From the NCBI GenBank assembly GCA_963783245.1, contig CAWAMS010000003.1:124001-188000 (forward strand): a stretch of 64,000 nucleotides of DNA. The letters are read 5' to 3'. Of the stretch, positions 16,423 through 24,455 are shown piece after piece. How positions within the stretch are numbered: position 1 is the first letter of the stretch; every line of letters begins with the position of its first letter. This stretch comes from Bog-473 sp963783245. Lineage in GTDB: Bacteria > Actinomycetota > Acidimicrobiia > Acidimicrobiales > RAAP-2. Both the position numbers and the translations under genes were made by a program. Below the pieces are notes generated by a model that did no database searches, was not told where the DNA came from, and saw only the letters and a list, made by a program, of their open reading frames with translations.

Positions 16423-17309
16423 ATCTCGACGTGGAGCAACCGGGATCCGGGTTCAACGCACGACCGGAGGAGAACGGCGGGGACGTGCGCCCGCCCGACC
16501 AGGTCGTCGACCGAGCCGCCGCGTTCGCTGCCGTCACGCCGGCCATCCCACGAAAGTTCGTCTACTGGGTGCTGGTCGGCGCGGCCGTGCTCGGGCTCGG
16601 TGGCCTCGCGGCCGAGCATCTGTTCTCTTCGGCGGGGCTCAATCCACAGGCCACCACCTCCCACGCCGCAACCACGACCACCGGAGCGACCGTTCAAACC
16701 CCACTCCCGCCCGGCCGGAGCGAGGAGCTCAGCGCATCCCTTCGTTCGTTCATGGGGTTGACCACACTTGGGGCAACGTCGGCCCCTCGGTACACGCTCA
16801 TCGACCAGGCCGGACAGCCGTACCCGTTGATCGATCAATCCGGAAAGGTGACCGTGCTCACCTTTTTCAACGGCTCGTGCAACGACATCTGCCCTGTGAT
16901 GGCGGCCGAGATCCGTCAGGCCGACCTCGACCTTGGCTCGGCGTCGGACAACGTGGAATTTGTCACCGTCAACACCGATCCCTCGACTCTCGCCGTTTCG
17001 GGTCTTTCGGCTGCCCTGACCCAGTCCGACCTGGACGCGCTACCCAATTGGCACATCGTGACTGGCCCGCTCACGACCATGAATGCCGTCTGGAAGTCGT
17101 ACGGGATCGCCATCACCGTGGTGCAGCATTCCCTGGTCGAAGCGCACAACGATGCGATCTACTTCGTCAGCCCCAAGGGAGTGGAGCGCTACCGTTCCAC
17201 TCCCTTTGCCAATGAGAGCCGGAGTGGGATCTACTCCCTCTCGTCGGCCGACATCACACGGTGGGGCTCGGGGATCGCCACCTATGCCCGAAGATCCGCG
17301 ACCCAGTGA
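16419..17309 (+). CDS. SCO1/SenC-family copper chaperone-like protein
   Basis: A 296-residue protein with one N-terminal membrane span (YWVLVGAAVLGLGGLAAEHL, about 48-67), a Thr/Ala-rich linker, and a thioredoxin-fold SCO domain. The copper-binding CNDIC (CxxxC) motif is near residue 152 (FFNGSCNDICPVMAAEIRQ). A histidine is present in LVEAHNDAIYFVSPKG at the place where SCO proteins carry their third copper ligand. SCO proteins deliver copper to CuA of cytochrome oxidase subunit II or reduce its cysteines, which fits the nearby cox operon. GTG start overlaps the TlpA-like gene, and its stop overlaps the next GTG. Confidence 0.9.
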   Translation: MNLDVEQPGSGFNARPEENGGDVRPPDQVVDRAAAFAAVTPAIPRKFVYWVLVGAAVLGLGGLAAEHLFSSAGLNPQATTSHAATTTTGATVQTPLPPGRSEELSASLRSFMGLTTLGATSAPRYTLIDQAGQPYPLIDQSGKVTVLTFFNGSCNDICPVMAAEIRQADLDLGSASDNVEFVTVNTDPSTLAVSGLSAALTQSDLDALPNWHIVTGPLTTMNAVWKSYGIAITVVQHSLVEAHNDAIYFVSPKGVERYRSTPFANESRSGIYSLSSADITRWGSGIATYARRSATQ

Positions 17310-17935
17310 GAGATGCCGCAATCCCGACCGGTCCAAAGCGGCCCTGGTATCGCCGAAGGGCGGTGCTCGTCGGCCTCGCCGTGGCAGCGATTCTGGCCGT
17401 CACGGTCGTGACGGACCTCCCTGTCCACACGTCGCGCGCTTCTGACATCTCGAGCGAAGAGGGGGTTCTCTCAGAGCTCAACACGGACCTGGCGCCGTGC
17501 GTGTACGCGGTCCGCGAGGCGCTCAGAATCTGGGGTGACCAGTCGGCGCACACGCTCAGTGCAGCGGACCAATCGGCGTCCTCTTCGCTCCTGCGCGACG
17601 ACCAGAACGCGTGCTCGTTCACGAACGAGACCATTTTCGACCTCTCGAACATAGAGGTCCCTGGTTCGCCCGCCGGCAAGGACCTCGGGGACCTGGTTGC
17701 AACCTCGGTGTTGTGGACCACCTCCGATGCGCTTCGCGCCATAGAGGCAATACAGTCCCTGATGGTAAACGGGCACGACGCCCATGCGCTGAGCGCGCTC
17801 GTCACGTCCGAGCGCGCCATGGGGGTGGACCGGCGGAACGGTCTGGCCGAGTTGGGGCGCGCTGACCGTGCGCTCAACACGCATCTTCCTCGGCCCGACA
17901 TCCCCGCCATCCCCGCGACGGCATCGGGAACCTAG
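17306..17935 (+). CDS. Membrane-anchored protein of unknown function
   Basis: A 209-residue protein. It has a basic N-terminus (GPKRPWYRRR), one membrane span (AVLVGLAVAAILAVTVVTDL, about 19-38), and a mostly helical extracytoplasmic domain with two conserved-looking cysteines (LAPCVYAVRE and QNACSFTNE). No known domain was recognised. GTG at 17306 forms a GTGA overlap with the SCO gene stop, so the three plus-strand genes TlpA, SCO and this one form a coupled set. The paired cysteines and neighbours suggest an oxidase-maturation or structural role; this is inference. Confidence 0.7.
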   Translation: MRDAAIPTGPKRPWYRRRAVLVGLAVAAILAVTVVTDLPVHTSRASDISSEEGVLSELNTDLAPCVYAVREALRIWGDQSAHTLSAADQSASSSLLRDDQNACSFTNETIFDLSNIEVPGSPAGKDLGDLVATSVLWTTSDALRAIEAIQSLMVNGHDAHALSALVTSERAMGVDRRNGLAELGRADRALNTHLPRPDIPAIPATASGT

Positions 17936-17940
17936 GCGGA

Positions 17941-18726
17941 CTACCCCTGACCCGGTCGGGGCACCGTGGCACCATGCTGCTGGACGAAGGCAGTGTGACC
18001 GCGGCGGTCCTCCTTCAGCAGTCTGCGGAGTTCGGCATCAGGCTCGGGATCGCTGTGCAGCCAGCGCATTGCGTTGACGAAGATGACCGGCACGAACACC
18101 ACGGTGGCGATGAGCCACAGCACCATGGCGGCCACCTGCTGATCCGCCGCCTGGCTCAGGCCGCGACCGGCCACGTGGCTGAAGCTGCTGTACCACCCGG
18201 ACTGGGACATCCCAACCAGGTACGCCTCGGTCCAGAGCAGCCACATGGCCGCTGCGCCGAGCACGGCGCGCCGAAAAGTGCCCGAGCGCGGGACGAATGG
18301 AGGGGATTCGACAAGCTCCAACCAGAATCCAGTCCCCGCCGCAACGAGGGTAAGCACCTCGAGCGCAGTGAGCCACGGGTTTCGAGCGGCCGCCCTGACG
18401 GCGAGGGGCGTGAACCACCACACGATGACCAGCGCGTCGAGCACGAGGAAACCGACGACCCGCACGAGTTCAGGGTGCCGGCCCCGGGCCTGGACCAACG
18501 ACGATGTCACCGCACCGTCGGGCCATGGCGCCCCCAAGGCCACCAAAGAAGGAACGGCGATGGCCCACAGGCCGTAGCGGAGCACGAGCCCCAGCTCATA
18601 CCGGGTGGCCAGATGCGAAAGGGGCGGCAGAAAGGTCAGGAGGCAGAGGAGCGCGGCAGCTCCGAGGGCCGCTGGGCGAAGCCATCGGGGCAGAGCTGGG
18701 CGTTCGTCCACGCCCTCGACGCTCAC
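17941..18726 (-). CDS. CtaG-like cytochrome c oxidase assembly protein, second copy
   Basis: A 261-residue, multi-span membrane protein (seven or so spans) of the caa3 CtaG family. Features are LSHLATRYELGLVLRYGLWA, the VIVWWFTPLAVRAAARNPWL segment, VPRSGTFRRAVLGAAAMWLL, and the C-terminal signature LSQAADQQVAAMVLWLIATV, close to SPFADQQIGAAILWICGDFW of the other ctaG in this window. The family helps insert copper or assemble the CuB centre. GTG at 18726 is chosen because it overlaps the TGA of the small upstream gene (GTGA). The gene is the last of the cox operon. Confidence 0.82.
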   Translation of the reverse strand: MSVEGVDERPALPRWLRPAALGAAALLCLLTFLPPLSHLATRYELGLVLRYGLWAIAVPSLVALGAPWPDGAVTSSLVQARGRHPELVRVVGFLVLDALVIVWWFTPLAVRAAARNPWLTALEVLTLVAAGTGFWLELVESPPFVPRSGTFRRAVLGAAAMWLLWTEAYLVGMSQSGWYSSFSHVAGRGLSQAADQQVAAMVLWLIATVVFVPVIFVNAMRWLHSDPEPDAELRRLLKEDRRGHTAFVQQHGATVPRPGQG

Positions 18727-18833
18727 CGGGTCGAGCGACGTTGAAAGAAGCCCCACAGCAACACGACGAGGAGGGTGCCCAAGGGGATTGCAAGGGTCAA
18801 GGCTTGGGTCCCAGCGATATCCGACGCCAGCAT
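18723..18833 (-). CDS. 36-residue single-span membrane peptide in the cox operon
   Basis: A very short gene between ctaE and the second ctaG. The product begins MLASDIAGTQALTLAIPLGT and ends WGFFQRRSTR: one hydrophobic helix with an Arg-rich cytoplasmic tail. GAGGTGG lies seven bases before ATG 18833, and the stop overlaps the next gene's GTG (GTGA), which supports translation. It is probably a minor subunit of the oxidase, comparable in size to the tiny subunits of other terminal oxidases; this is inference. Confidence 0.75.
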   Translation of the reverse strand: MLASDIAGTQALTLAIPLGTLLVVLLWGFFQRRSTR

Positions 18834-18854
18834 CAGCTTCCCACCTCATTCGTC

Positions 18855-19532
18855 CTACAGCACATAGAACAGTACCCAGAACAGAGTGGCCACCATGCCG
18901 ATGAAGCCCCAGTAGTAGGCGCAGCCCTCCAAACTCGCCCGGAACATTCGGGCTGCAGGAAGGGTGGACTGCGCCGTACCTCCGTCCTCACGGAGCGCTC
19001 GGCGGAGCCGCGCATGGCGGGCCAGCAGGGTTTCAATCCAGTATGCGCCGCTCAGGAGTAGCGCAATGTTCAAAGCGGCCCACCCGATGAAACAGGACGC
19101 GTAGCCACTCGAGCCCGGGAAGAAGGGCAGATCGGTGAGTTGCCAGATCTGGAGGCCGATGACGAGGAGCGTGCCGAGCACAGAGGTCCATCCCGCCACT
19201 TCCCAGTCCAGTGCGACACCGGCACGGAAACGTCGCGCCCCGTAGAGATTGAGCAGTGCGCAGGCCAGCGTAATGGCGAAGATCGCAGCGCCCGCACCCG
19301 TGGGTGCCGTGATGTCATGCGGCCGCCAGAGGTCCTGGTTATTACCTGAACGAAGGTAGAAATACGCAAATGCCAGCGAGGCGAACGCAAACGTCCATAT
19401 GCCGATGACGAGTCGCCCGCCCGTCCACAGCGCGCCTTCTTGCGCCCGTAGTTCGAAGGCGATCTCCTCGGGAGTCTCATTGAGGTGCAGGAAGGCCGGG
19501 GACCGCTCCGTCACGCTTTCGTTGCCGGACAC
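18855..19532 (-). CDS. ctaE: Cytochrome c oxidase subunit III
   Basis: A 225-residue, five-span heme-copper oxidase subunit III. Features are ESVTERSPAFLHLNETPEE at the N-terminus, then LVIGIWTFAFASLAFAYFYL (first span), helices up to the end, and the C-terminal CAYYWGFIGMVATLFWVLFY, which matches the YWHFVDxVWxxLFxxxY pattern of the family. Subunit III stabilises the proton-loading region of subunit I. GTG 19532 has TGGAGA five bases upstream; GTG 19547 and 19514 are alternatives. It overlaps the 3' end of ctaD by about 56 bases. The operon order ctaC-ctaD-ctaE is conserved. Confidence 0.88.
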   Translation of the reverse strand: MSGNESVTERSPAFLHLNETPEEIAFELRAQEGALWTGGRLVIGIWTFAFASLAFAYFYLRSGNNQDLWRPHDITAPTGAGAAIFAITLACALLNLYGARRFRAGVALDWEVAGWTSVLGTLLVIGLQIWQLTDLPFFPGSSGYASCFIGWAALNIALLLSGAYWIETLLARHARLRRALREDGGTAQSTLPAARMFRASLEGCAYYWGFIGMVATLFWVLFYVL

Positions 19533-21561
19533 GGCGTCTCCAGTCACAGGATCGGGGGCGCGGGTCGAGGTCGTCGCCTCCGCCCACGGACAGGTCATCG
19601 GGATCGACAGGTTCCGTCGAGACGCGGCCGGCGGCGACCAGTTCACGCCCCAGGTCGGCCACAGCGGGCGCGTCACGCTCTCCGTAGTGGTAGGGGTCGT
19701 CGAGCACGACGGGGATGCGCTCGAAGTTGTACCAGGGCACGGGTGTCGCCGTCTGCCACTCGAGACCGCGCGAGTGCCAGGGATTGTCCGGTGCCTTTCT
19801 CGGATTGATGTAGACGGACCAGATGAAATTGATGATGAAGAAGAAGAAGGACGCACCGAGGAAGAAGGCGCTGACCGACGAGATGTCGTTCAGCGGTTGC
19901 AGGTTGTGGGCGTATTCGAAGACACGGCGCGGCTGTCCCAGCAGTCCGACAAGGAAGAGCGGGAAGAACGTCAGGTTGAAAAAGATGAAGAACGTCCAAA
20001 AGTGCCACACGCTGAGCTTGCGATTCATGGTCTTGCCCGTGATCTTGGGTAGCCAGAAGTACAAGCCGGCGAACAGGGCGAAGATCAAGCCGCCCATGAT
20101 GGTGTAGTGGAAGTGGGCGAGGACGAAGAAACTCCCGTGGACGGTCACATTGACGGGCACATCGGAGAGGAACACACCTGTCACCCCTCCGATGAGGAAG
20201 TTGAAGAGCATGCCGAGACAGAACAGCATCGGTGGATCGAACCGCATCTTTGCCTTCCACAGGGTGCCCAGTGTCACGAGATAGAGAAACCCGGTGGGGA
20301 TCGAAATGAGCTCGGTCGTGAGCATGAAGAGCGGGCGCATGTCGGGGTTGATGCCGCTCTGGAACAGGTGATGTTGCCAGACGAAGAAGGACAACAGTGC
20401 CACGCCGAGCATCCCGGCCGCCGCCGTCCTGTAGGCGAAGAGGGGTTTTCGAGTGAACACCGGCAGGATCTCCATGACGATGCCGAACCCGGGCAGCGCC
20501 ATGATGTACACCTCTGGATGCCCGAAGAACCAGAACAGGTTCTGCCAGAGAAAACTGCTGCCTCCATGTTCGTTGACGAAGAAGGCTGTCTGCGCGGTCC
20601 GGTCCAGGATCCCGAAGAGGCCGGCGACCACGAGGGTGGGCGTGGCGAGCGTCAATAGCGCGCACGTGGCCAGGATCGCCCAGACGAAGATGGGGACCCG
20701 GTTCCATGTCATCCCCGGAGCGCGGTAATGGATGATGGTTGCGGCGAGGTTGAACCCGGCACAGATCATGCCGATGCCGATCACCGCGAAGCCCACCAGG
20801 TACGCATCCATCCCCCCCGATGCCTGGGTCTGCAGGGGCGCATAGCCGGTCCAACCCGTCGGGAAGCCCCCCAGAGGTAGCGCGGTGAGAATGACGGCGT
20901 ACCCAGCCATGAAGATCCAGAACGAGAAGGCCTCCACGCGGGGAAAGGCCATACGGCGACTGCCGATCATGAGCGGTACCAGGTAGTTCCCCAGCGGGCC
21001 CACCACGGCTGATGAAGCCATCATCATCATGATGGTGCCGTGCTCGCCGACGATGTTTATGTAGGTGCCTGGACCGAACACGTGCGACGTCGGGGTGAGG
21101 AGCTCGGTCCGGATGGCCATCGCCAACAGACCGCCGGTGAAGAGAAAGAGCAGGACCCCGACCGTGTACTGCATCCCGACCACTTTGTGGTCCTCGGTCA
21201 TGCGGAAGTAACGCACCCAGCTCTGCTCGGGCACTGCGGGAGCCGGTTCCCGGCCCAGCATTTTCACGAAAGGATAATTCAGCGCGCCGATGCCACCCAT
21301 CCAACCGACGACACCGAAGGACAATGCCAAAACGTTCGCAACATCGTTCTGCCCGCTGTTCTGGACCTGGGTGTACCCGCTCGCGATCACGTTGCCCAGC
21401 CAGTGGCCGATCAAGTAGCCCGCCACCCCGCCGGCGATGGCCCACAACACGTTCGGGCGAGTCCACTCGCTCCGCGTGCTCAGTGGGTGTTGGCGGGTCG
21501 CTGTCTCGCCTGGGAACTGATCGGGAGACTGTTCGGTGACATCGATCGCCATAGTGCTCAA
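19477..21561 (-). CDS. ctaD: Cytochrome c oxidase subunit I, divergent form
   Basis: A 694-residue heme-copper oxidase catalytic subunit in the membrane. The heme-a histidine region is VGEHGTIMMMM (about 171-181). The CuB/active-site motif is FFGHPEVYIMALPGFG (about 345-360), with the cross-linked Tyr position present. Then come WQHHLF (about 395-400, usually WAHHMF) and LAHFHYTIMGG (about 481-491, two heme ligands). The segment normally reading IAVPTGIKIF is ISIPTGFLYLV here, so the K-channel lysine is absent. The GAPDMAFPR loop near the D-channel is GSRRMAFPR. The N-terminal 100 residues hold two extra spans. TTG 21561 is used (AAAGGG upstream); ATG 21552 is an alternative. It is flanked by ctaC and ctaE. 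Confidence 0.92.
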   Translation of the reverse strand: MSTMAIDVTEQSPDQFPGETATRQHPLSTRSEWTRPNVLWAIAGGVAGYLIGHWLGNVIASGYTQVQNSGQNDVANVLALSFGVVGWMGGIGALNYPFVKMLGREPAPAVPEQSWVRYFRMTEDHKVVGMQYTVGVLLFLFTGGLLAMAIRTELLTPTSHVFGPGTYINIVGEHGTIMMMMASSAVVGPLGNYLVPLMIGSRRMAFPRVEAFSFWIFMAGYAVILTALPLGGFPTGWTGYAPLQTQASGGMDAYLVGFAVIGIGMICAGFNLAATIIHYRAPGMTWNRVPIFVWAILATCALLTLATPTLVVAGLFGILDRTAQTAFFVNEHGGSSFLWQNLFWFFGHPEVYIMALPGFGIVMEILPVFTRKPLFAYRTAAAGMLGVALLSFFVWQHHLFQSGINPDMRPLFMLTTELISIPTGFLYLVTLGTLWKAKMRFDPPMLFCLGMLFNFLIGGVTGVFLSDVPVNVTVHGSFFVLAHFHYTIMGGLIFALFAGLYFWLPKITGKTMNRKLSVWHFWTFFIFFNLTFFPLFLVGLLGQPRRVFEYAHNLQPLNDISSVSAFFLGASFFFFIINFIWSVYINPRKAPDNPWHSRGLEWQTATPVPWYNFERIPVVLDDPYHYGERDAPAVADLGRELVAAGRVSTEPVDPDDLSVGGGDDLDPRPRSCDWRRRVRQRKRDGAVPGLPAPQ

Positions 21562-21615
21562 TCGCCCTTTGCTGGTTGTGCCGAACGCGGGAAAAGACTC
21601 GTCATGATGGTCGCG

Positions 21616-22596
21616 TCACCCCTTGGGCGTCGGTTTCGCCGGATTTGCGCCATAGGTCTCGGTCTTCGAGTACGGATCGACATTGTCCGGATAGAAACCC
21701 CCATCAGCTCCGTTGGCGTCGGGGACATATGTGTAGGAAAAGGGTGGCAGTAGCTTCGTATTGGCCTGCAGAGCCTTCTGCGTTACCGTGGCCCAGGCCT
21801 GGAAGGCCGCTGGCGACACCACTTTGCCCGAGTTGAACATCGCGCCGTGCCAGATACCGCAGAGCTCCGAGCAGCGAACGGTGAAACTCCCCAATTGGGC
21901 CGTCGTCGTGTAGGCCACATTGTCCTGGGCCGGATTCGCGTCGGCTTTGACCCCGAGTTGGTACGCCCAGAAGCTGTGGATCACGTCCAGTGACGTCACG
22001 TGGAACGCGATGGTGGTGTGATCGGGGAGCACCAATTGCGTCGTCTCGAACCCGCCGTAGGTGGGGTACCGGTAGGTGAACTTCCACTGTTGCCCGATCA
22101 CCTGTACCGGGAGGACCGTGTGCGATGCCGGCGTCCAGATCGGGCTGGGTCCCTGGCCGCCGCCGGCCCCTCCAGGCTGGACCAACTCGTACGTCCCGAA
22201 CCCGGCCAGGAAGAGGACGATGACCGTCGTGGTGAGGATCCAACCGACCTGGACCGATGTGTTGCCACGGGCTGCCGGCCCACCCACCGGGTCCGGCCCT
22301 CCCCGGGAAGCTCGCCAGAGCACGATGGCGTAGATCAAGAAGATCCAGACGCCCAGGAGAACGGGAAGGGCGATGACGAAGAGGACGTTGAAGTCGAATT
22401 GCGCCCCGCTCGCGGTGTCTGTCATCCGCCCCGGCGGTATGTGGGGCCCGGCAAATATATAAAACAGCGGGTCGAGGATGGCTGACGCCACGACCCACAC
22501 CGCGATCAACCGCCACCAGTGGTGCGTTTCGGGTTGCGCGACGTCGTCGTCAGCCGGCGTCGACCCGGGGGTCGAGAGTTCGCTCCCCTCGCTCAC
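21616..22596 (-). CDS. ctaC: Cytochrome c oxidase subunit II with CuA domain
   Basis: A 326-residue subunit II. It has two N-terminal membrane spans (LIAVWVVASAILDPLFYIFA, about 30-49, and FDFNVLFVIALPVLLGVWIF, about 70-89), then a third hydrophobic stretch and a cupredoxin domain. The CuA ligands are complete: histidine in TSLDVIHSFW and CSELCGIWHGAM (CxxxCxxxHxxM) near residue 260. It lacks a fused cytochrome c domain. GTG 22596 overlaps the TGA of the upstream cupredoxin gene (GTGA); longer in-frame upstream codons are just the overlapping gene. It accepts electrons from cytochrome c or a cupredoxin and passes them to subunit I. Confidence 0.93.
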   Translation of the reverse strand: MSEGSELSTPGSTPADDDVAQPETHHWWRLIAVWVVASAILDPLFYIFAGPHIPPGRMTDTASGAQFDFNVLFVIALPVLLGVWIFLIYAIVLWRASRGGPDPVGGPAARGNTSVQVGWILTTTVIVLFLAGFGTYELVQPGGAGGGQGPSPIWTPASHTVLPVQVIGQQWKFTYRYPTYGGFETTQLVLPDHTTIAFHVTSLDVIHSFWAYQLGVKADANPAQDNVAYTTTAQLGSFTVRCSELCGIWHGAMFNSGKVVSPAAFQAWATVTQKALQANTKLLPPFSYTYVPDANGADGGFYPDNVDPYSKTETYGANPAKPTPKG

Positions 22597-23264
22597 GACA
22601 CCACCTGCATGAAGCCGCCCATGTACCCGAGGGTCTGCATCGGTCCCCCGTTGCCGAAGAGATACCCCAGCGCGCAGGGCACGAAGCACTGCCACGGATA
22701 CCGCCCCGGCCCCGGGGATGTGAATGAAAATCTGATCACCTGGTTGGGGGACTTGGTCGAGCACGGGGCGGCGGCGCACAGGTTGGCATTGCCGTTGTTG
22801 CCGTACAGGGGGACGTTGATGCCGAGCGTGGGGATGGAGAAGGTGTGGCCCACCCCGTTGCCTGCGTTCGAATTGATGAGATGGAAGGCCTTGCCGTTGA
22901 GGAAGGCGACATGGCCGGTCGTCCCGGTGACCAGACCGATCTGCTGGTTGCGCAACGGGCTACCCGAGTCGTAGTTGTAGATCGTCACGTTGATCCGTGT
23001 GTGGGCCGGTATCTGGAACAGCGTCGTGTGCACCCACGCGCCCTGCGGCGACCTGGTCATGTACGACACCCAGGTGGGGTGGGGCGCCGACCCGTACGCA
23101 CCGACGGTCTGGAGGGTGACGTCAACCGGCTGCCCGGCTTGGTGCCCCGCGGCGTAGTCCACCGTGGGCGGCTCCTTCGCCAAGGCGAGTACGGCGAACA
23201 TGACCCCTAAGGCGGCGACGACGAAAGCGCCGATCGCGATGGTCATCTTCCAGCGTTTCGACAC
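22593..23264 (-). CDS. Membrane-anchored cupredoxin-like protein in the cox operon
   Basis: A 223-residue protein with an N-terminal membrane anchor (MTIAIGAFVVAALGVMFAVL, about 7-26) and an outside beta-barrel. The candidate metal ligands are GHTFSIPTLGINVPLY (His near 138) and WQCFVPCALGYLFGNGGPM (Cys-x3-Cys near 192-196, Met near 207). Cys-x3-Cys recalls CuA, but the His four residues after the second Cys is Tyr here. The protein is translationally coupled to ctaC, so an electron donor to, or alternative copper site of, the oxidase is plausible. It is not a standard plastocyanin, which has a single Cys ligand. GTG 23264 is the start. Function inferred. Confidence 0.72.
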   Translation of the reverse strand: MSKRWKMTIAIGAFVVAALGVMFAVLALAKEPPTVDYAAGHQAGQPVDVTLQTVGAYGSAPHPTWVSYMTRSPQGAWVHTTLFQIPAHTRINVTIYNYDSGSPLRNQQIGLVTGTTGHVAFLNGKAFHLINSNAGNGVGHTFSIPTLGINVPLYGNNGNANLCAAAPCSTKSPNQVIRFSFTSPGPGRYPWQCFVPCALGYLFGNGGPMQTLGYMGGFMQVVS

Positions 23265-23473
23265 CCAGGCTCCGATCCCTTGCTCCTGCGATCATCGGAG
23301 AACCCCCCTCGAGGTGTTCCCTTCAGGTGTATCTTTTACCCCCCTCGGCACTCCCTCCCAGGGATTTCTCAGTAGACTCTGTGTTCGGTCACACTACGGT
23401 CAAGACCTGTGGCCGTCAATCACCTTGCGGTGAGCGACGGCGCGGCCTCTCACAGTTCGCCTCACGCACGGGG
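23265..23473. other. Intergenic gap upstream of the cupredoxin-ctaC-ctaD set
   Basis: A 209-bp gap between ctaG and the cupredoxin gene, both minus strand. It holds an AGGGGGGTAAAAGATACACC stretch that could include a -10 element, and GTCTTGACC further upstream as a possible -35. No clear spacing match, palindrome or terminator was found. Confidence 0.4.
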
Positions 23474-24397
23474 TCAGCCAGTGCGGCCGGACTCACGCAC
23501 CGTGGGGTTGCGCAGCTGTTCCAACGTCGCCTCCGGGTCCCGGTGGAACATCCGATCCACGGCGGCCGAAAACCCGACGCCGCTATCGATGCCACGTTTG
23601 ATGACATAGCCGAGGGCCGGCACCGCCCAAAAGTCGCCACAGATCCACAGGATCGCTGCGCCGATCTGCTGATCGGCGAACGGGGACAACGAGACTCCGG
23701 GGACGTGCGCGTACACGGCATACCAACTGCTCGCGCTGAAGATCGACAGCGACATCGCAAGGACGAACATGATGACGTTCGTCCCGATAATGGCCCCCAT
23801 CTGCCACAGCGGCGACGTCTTCAGCCGGAACGGATGGGACGGAATGATGGTCAACCAGAACAAGACGCCGGTCACGAAGAAGCTGGCGTGCATGAGCCAG
23901 ATGTGGACAGTCTGGTTATTCTCGGCCGCGTCGAAGAGGGCAGGGACATGCCACAGGACCATGACCAGGTTGAACGACACGACCGCGGTCCAGGGGTTCG
24001 TCACGAAGCGGCCCAGGGTCCGCAGCGAAGAGGACCAGCGCCCGAGCAACAGTGCCCGCCCGGCCCGGCGGCGCAGACCAACCGGCAGACCATGAACCAG
24101 CGGGATCCACGGCGCTCCGATGACAATGAGGACCGGGGCAAAAAAGGCGATGAGGATATGTTCGATCATGTGGACGAAGAAGTACCGGCTGGCCCAATAG
24201 TCGATGGGTGACATGATCGCCAGCAGGAGCAACCCGAGACCCGCGTAGAAGAAGTACGACCGGTTGCGACGCTCTCTGCTCCGACGGCCGATGGACCGTC
24301 TCTTGAGGTTGGCAAGGCCGAATTCGTGCAGAACGACGACAGCGGCCACCACGACGGCGAACGGATCGAAGCTCCAATTCTCGGCCAGATAGTTCAC
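23474..24397 (-). CDS. ctaG: Cytochrome c oxidase assembly factor CtaG (caa3 type)
   Basis: A 307-residue, seven-to-eight-span membrane protein of the caa3-CtaG family. Diagnostic segments are LLLAIMSPIDYWASRYFFVH, MIEHILIAFFAPVLIV, WHVPALFDAAENNQTVHIWL, ASFFVTGVLFWLTIIPSHPF and SPFADQQIGAAILWICGDFW. Conserved histidines (EHILIAF, LWHVPALF, VHIWLMHA) may take part in copper delivery to the CuB/CuA centres. GTG 24397 with GAGGGTG upstream is the start. It sits between the secreted propeller-like gene and the cupredoxin-ctaC-ctaD group, with a 209-bp gap before the latter that may hold a promoter. Confidence 0.9.
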   Translation of the reverse strand: MNYLAENWSFDPFAVVVAAVVVLHEFGLANLKRRSIGRRSRERRNRSYFFYAGLGLLLLAIMSPIDYWASRYFFVHMIEHILIAFFAPVLIVIGAPWIPLVHGLPVGLRRRAGRALLLGRWSSSLRTLGRFVTNPWTAVVSFNLVMVLWHVPALFDAAENNQTVHIWLMHASFFVTGVLFWLTIIPSHPFRLKTSPLWQMGAIIGTNVIMFVLAMSLSIFSASSWYAVYAHVPGVSLSPFADQQIGAAILWICGDFWAVPALGYVIKRGIDSGVGFSAAVDRMFHRDPEATLEQLRNPTVRESGRTG

Positions 24398-24455
24398 GTG
24401 GCGTCAGCACCCTCGATCACCGATGGTCGTGACACCGTAGCGTCTCCATGCGCCA

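Noticed and set aside
17944..17961. CCCCTGACCCGGTCGGGG hairpin between convergent genes
   Set aside because: The inner pairing leaves a one-base loop, so only a weak stem with a larger loop could form; not called a terminator.
19673..21466. 597-residue Arg-rich minus-strand frame over ctaD
   Set aside because: Shadow of ctaD in another frame.
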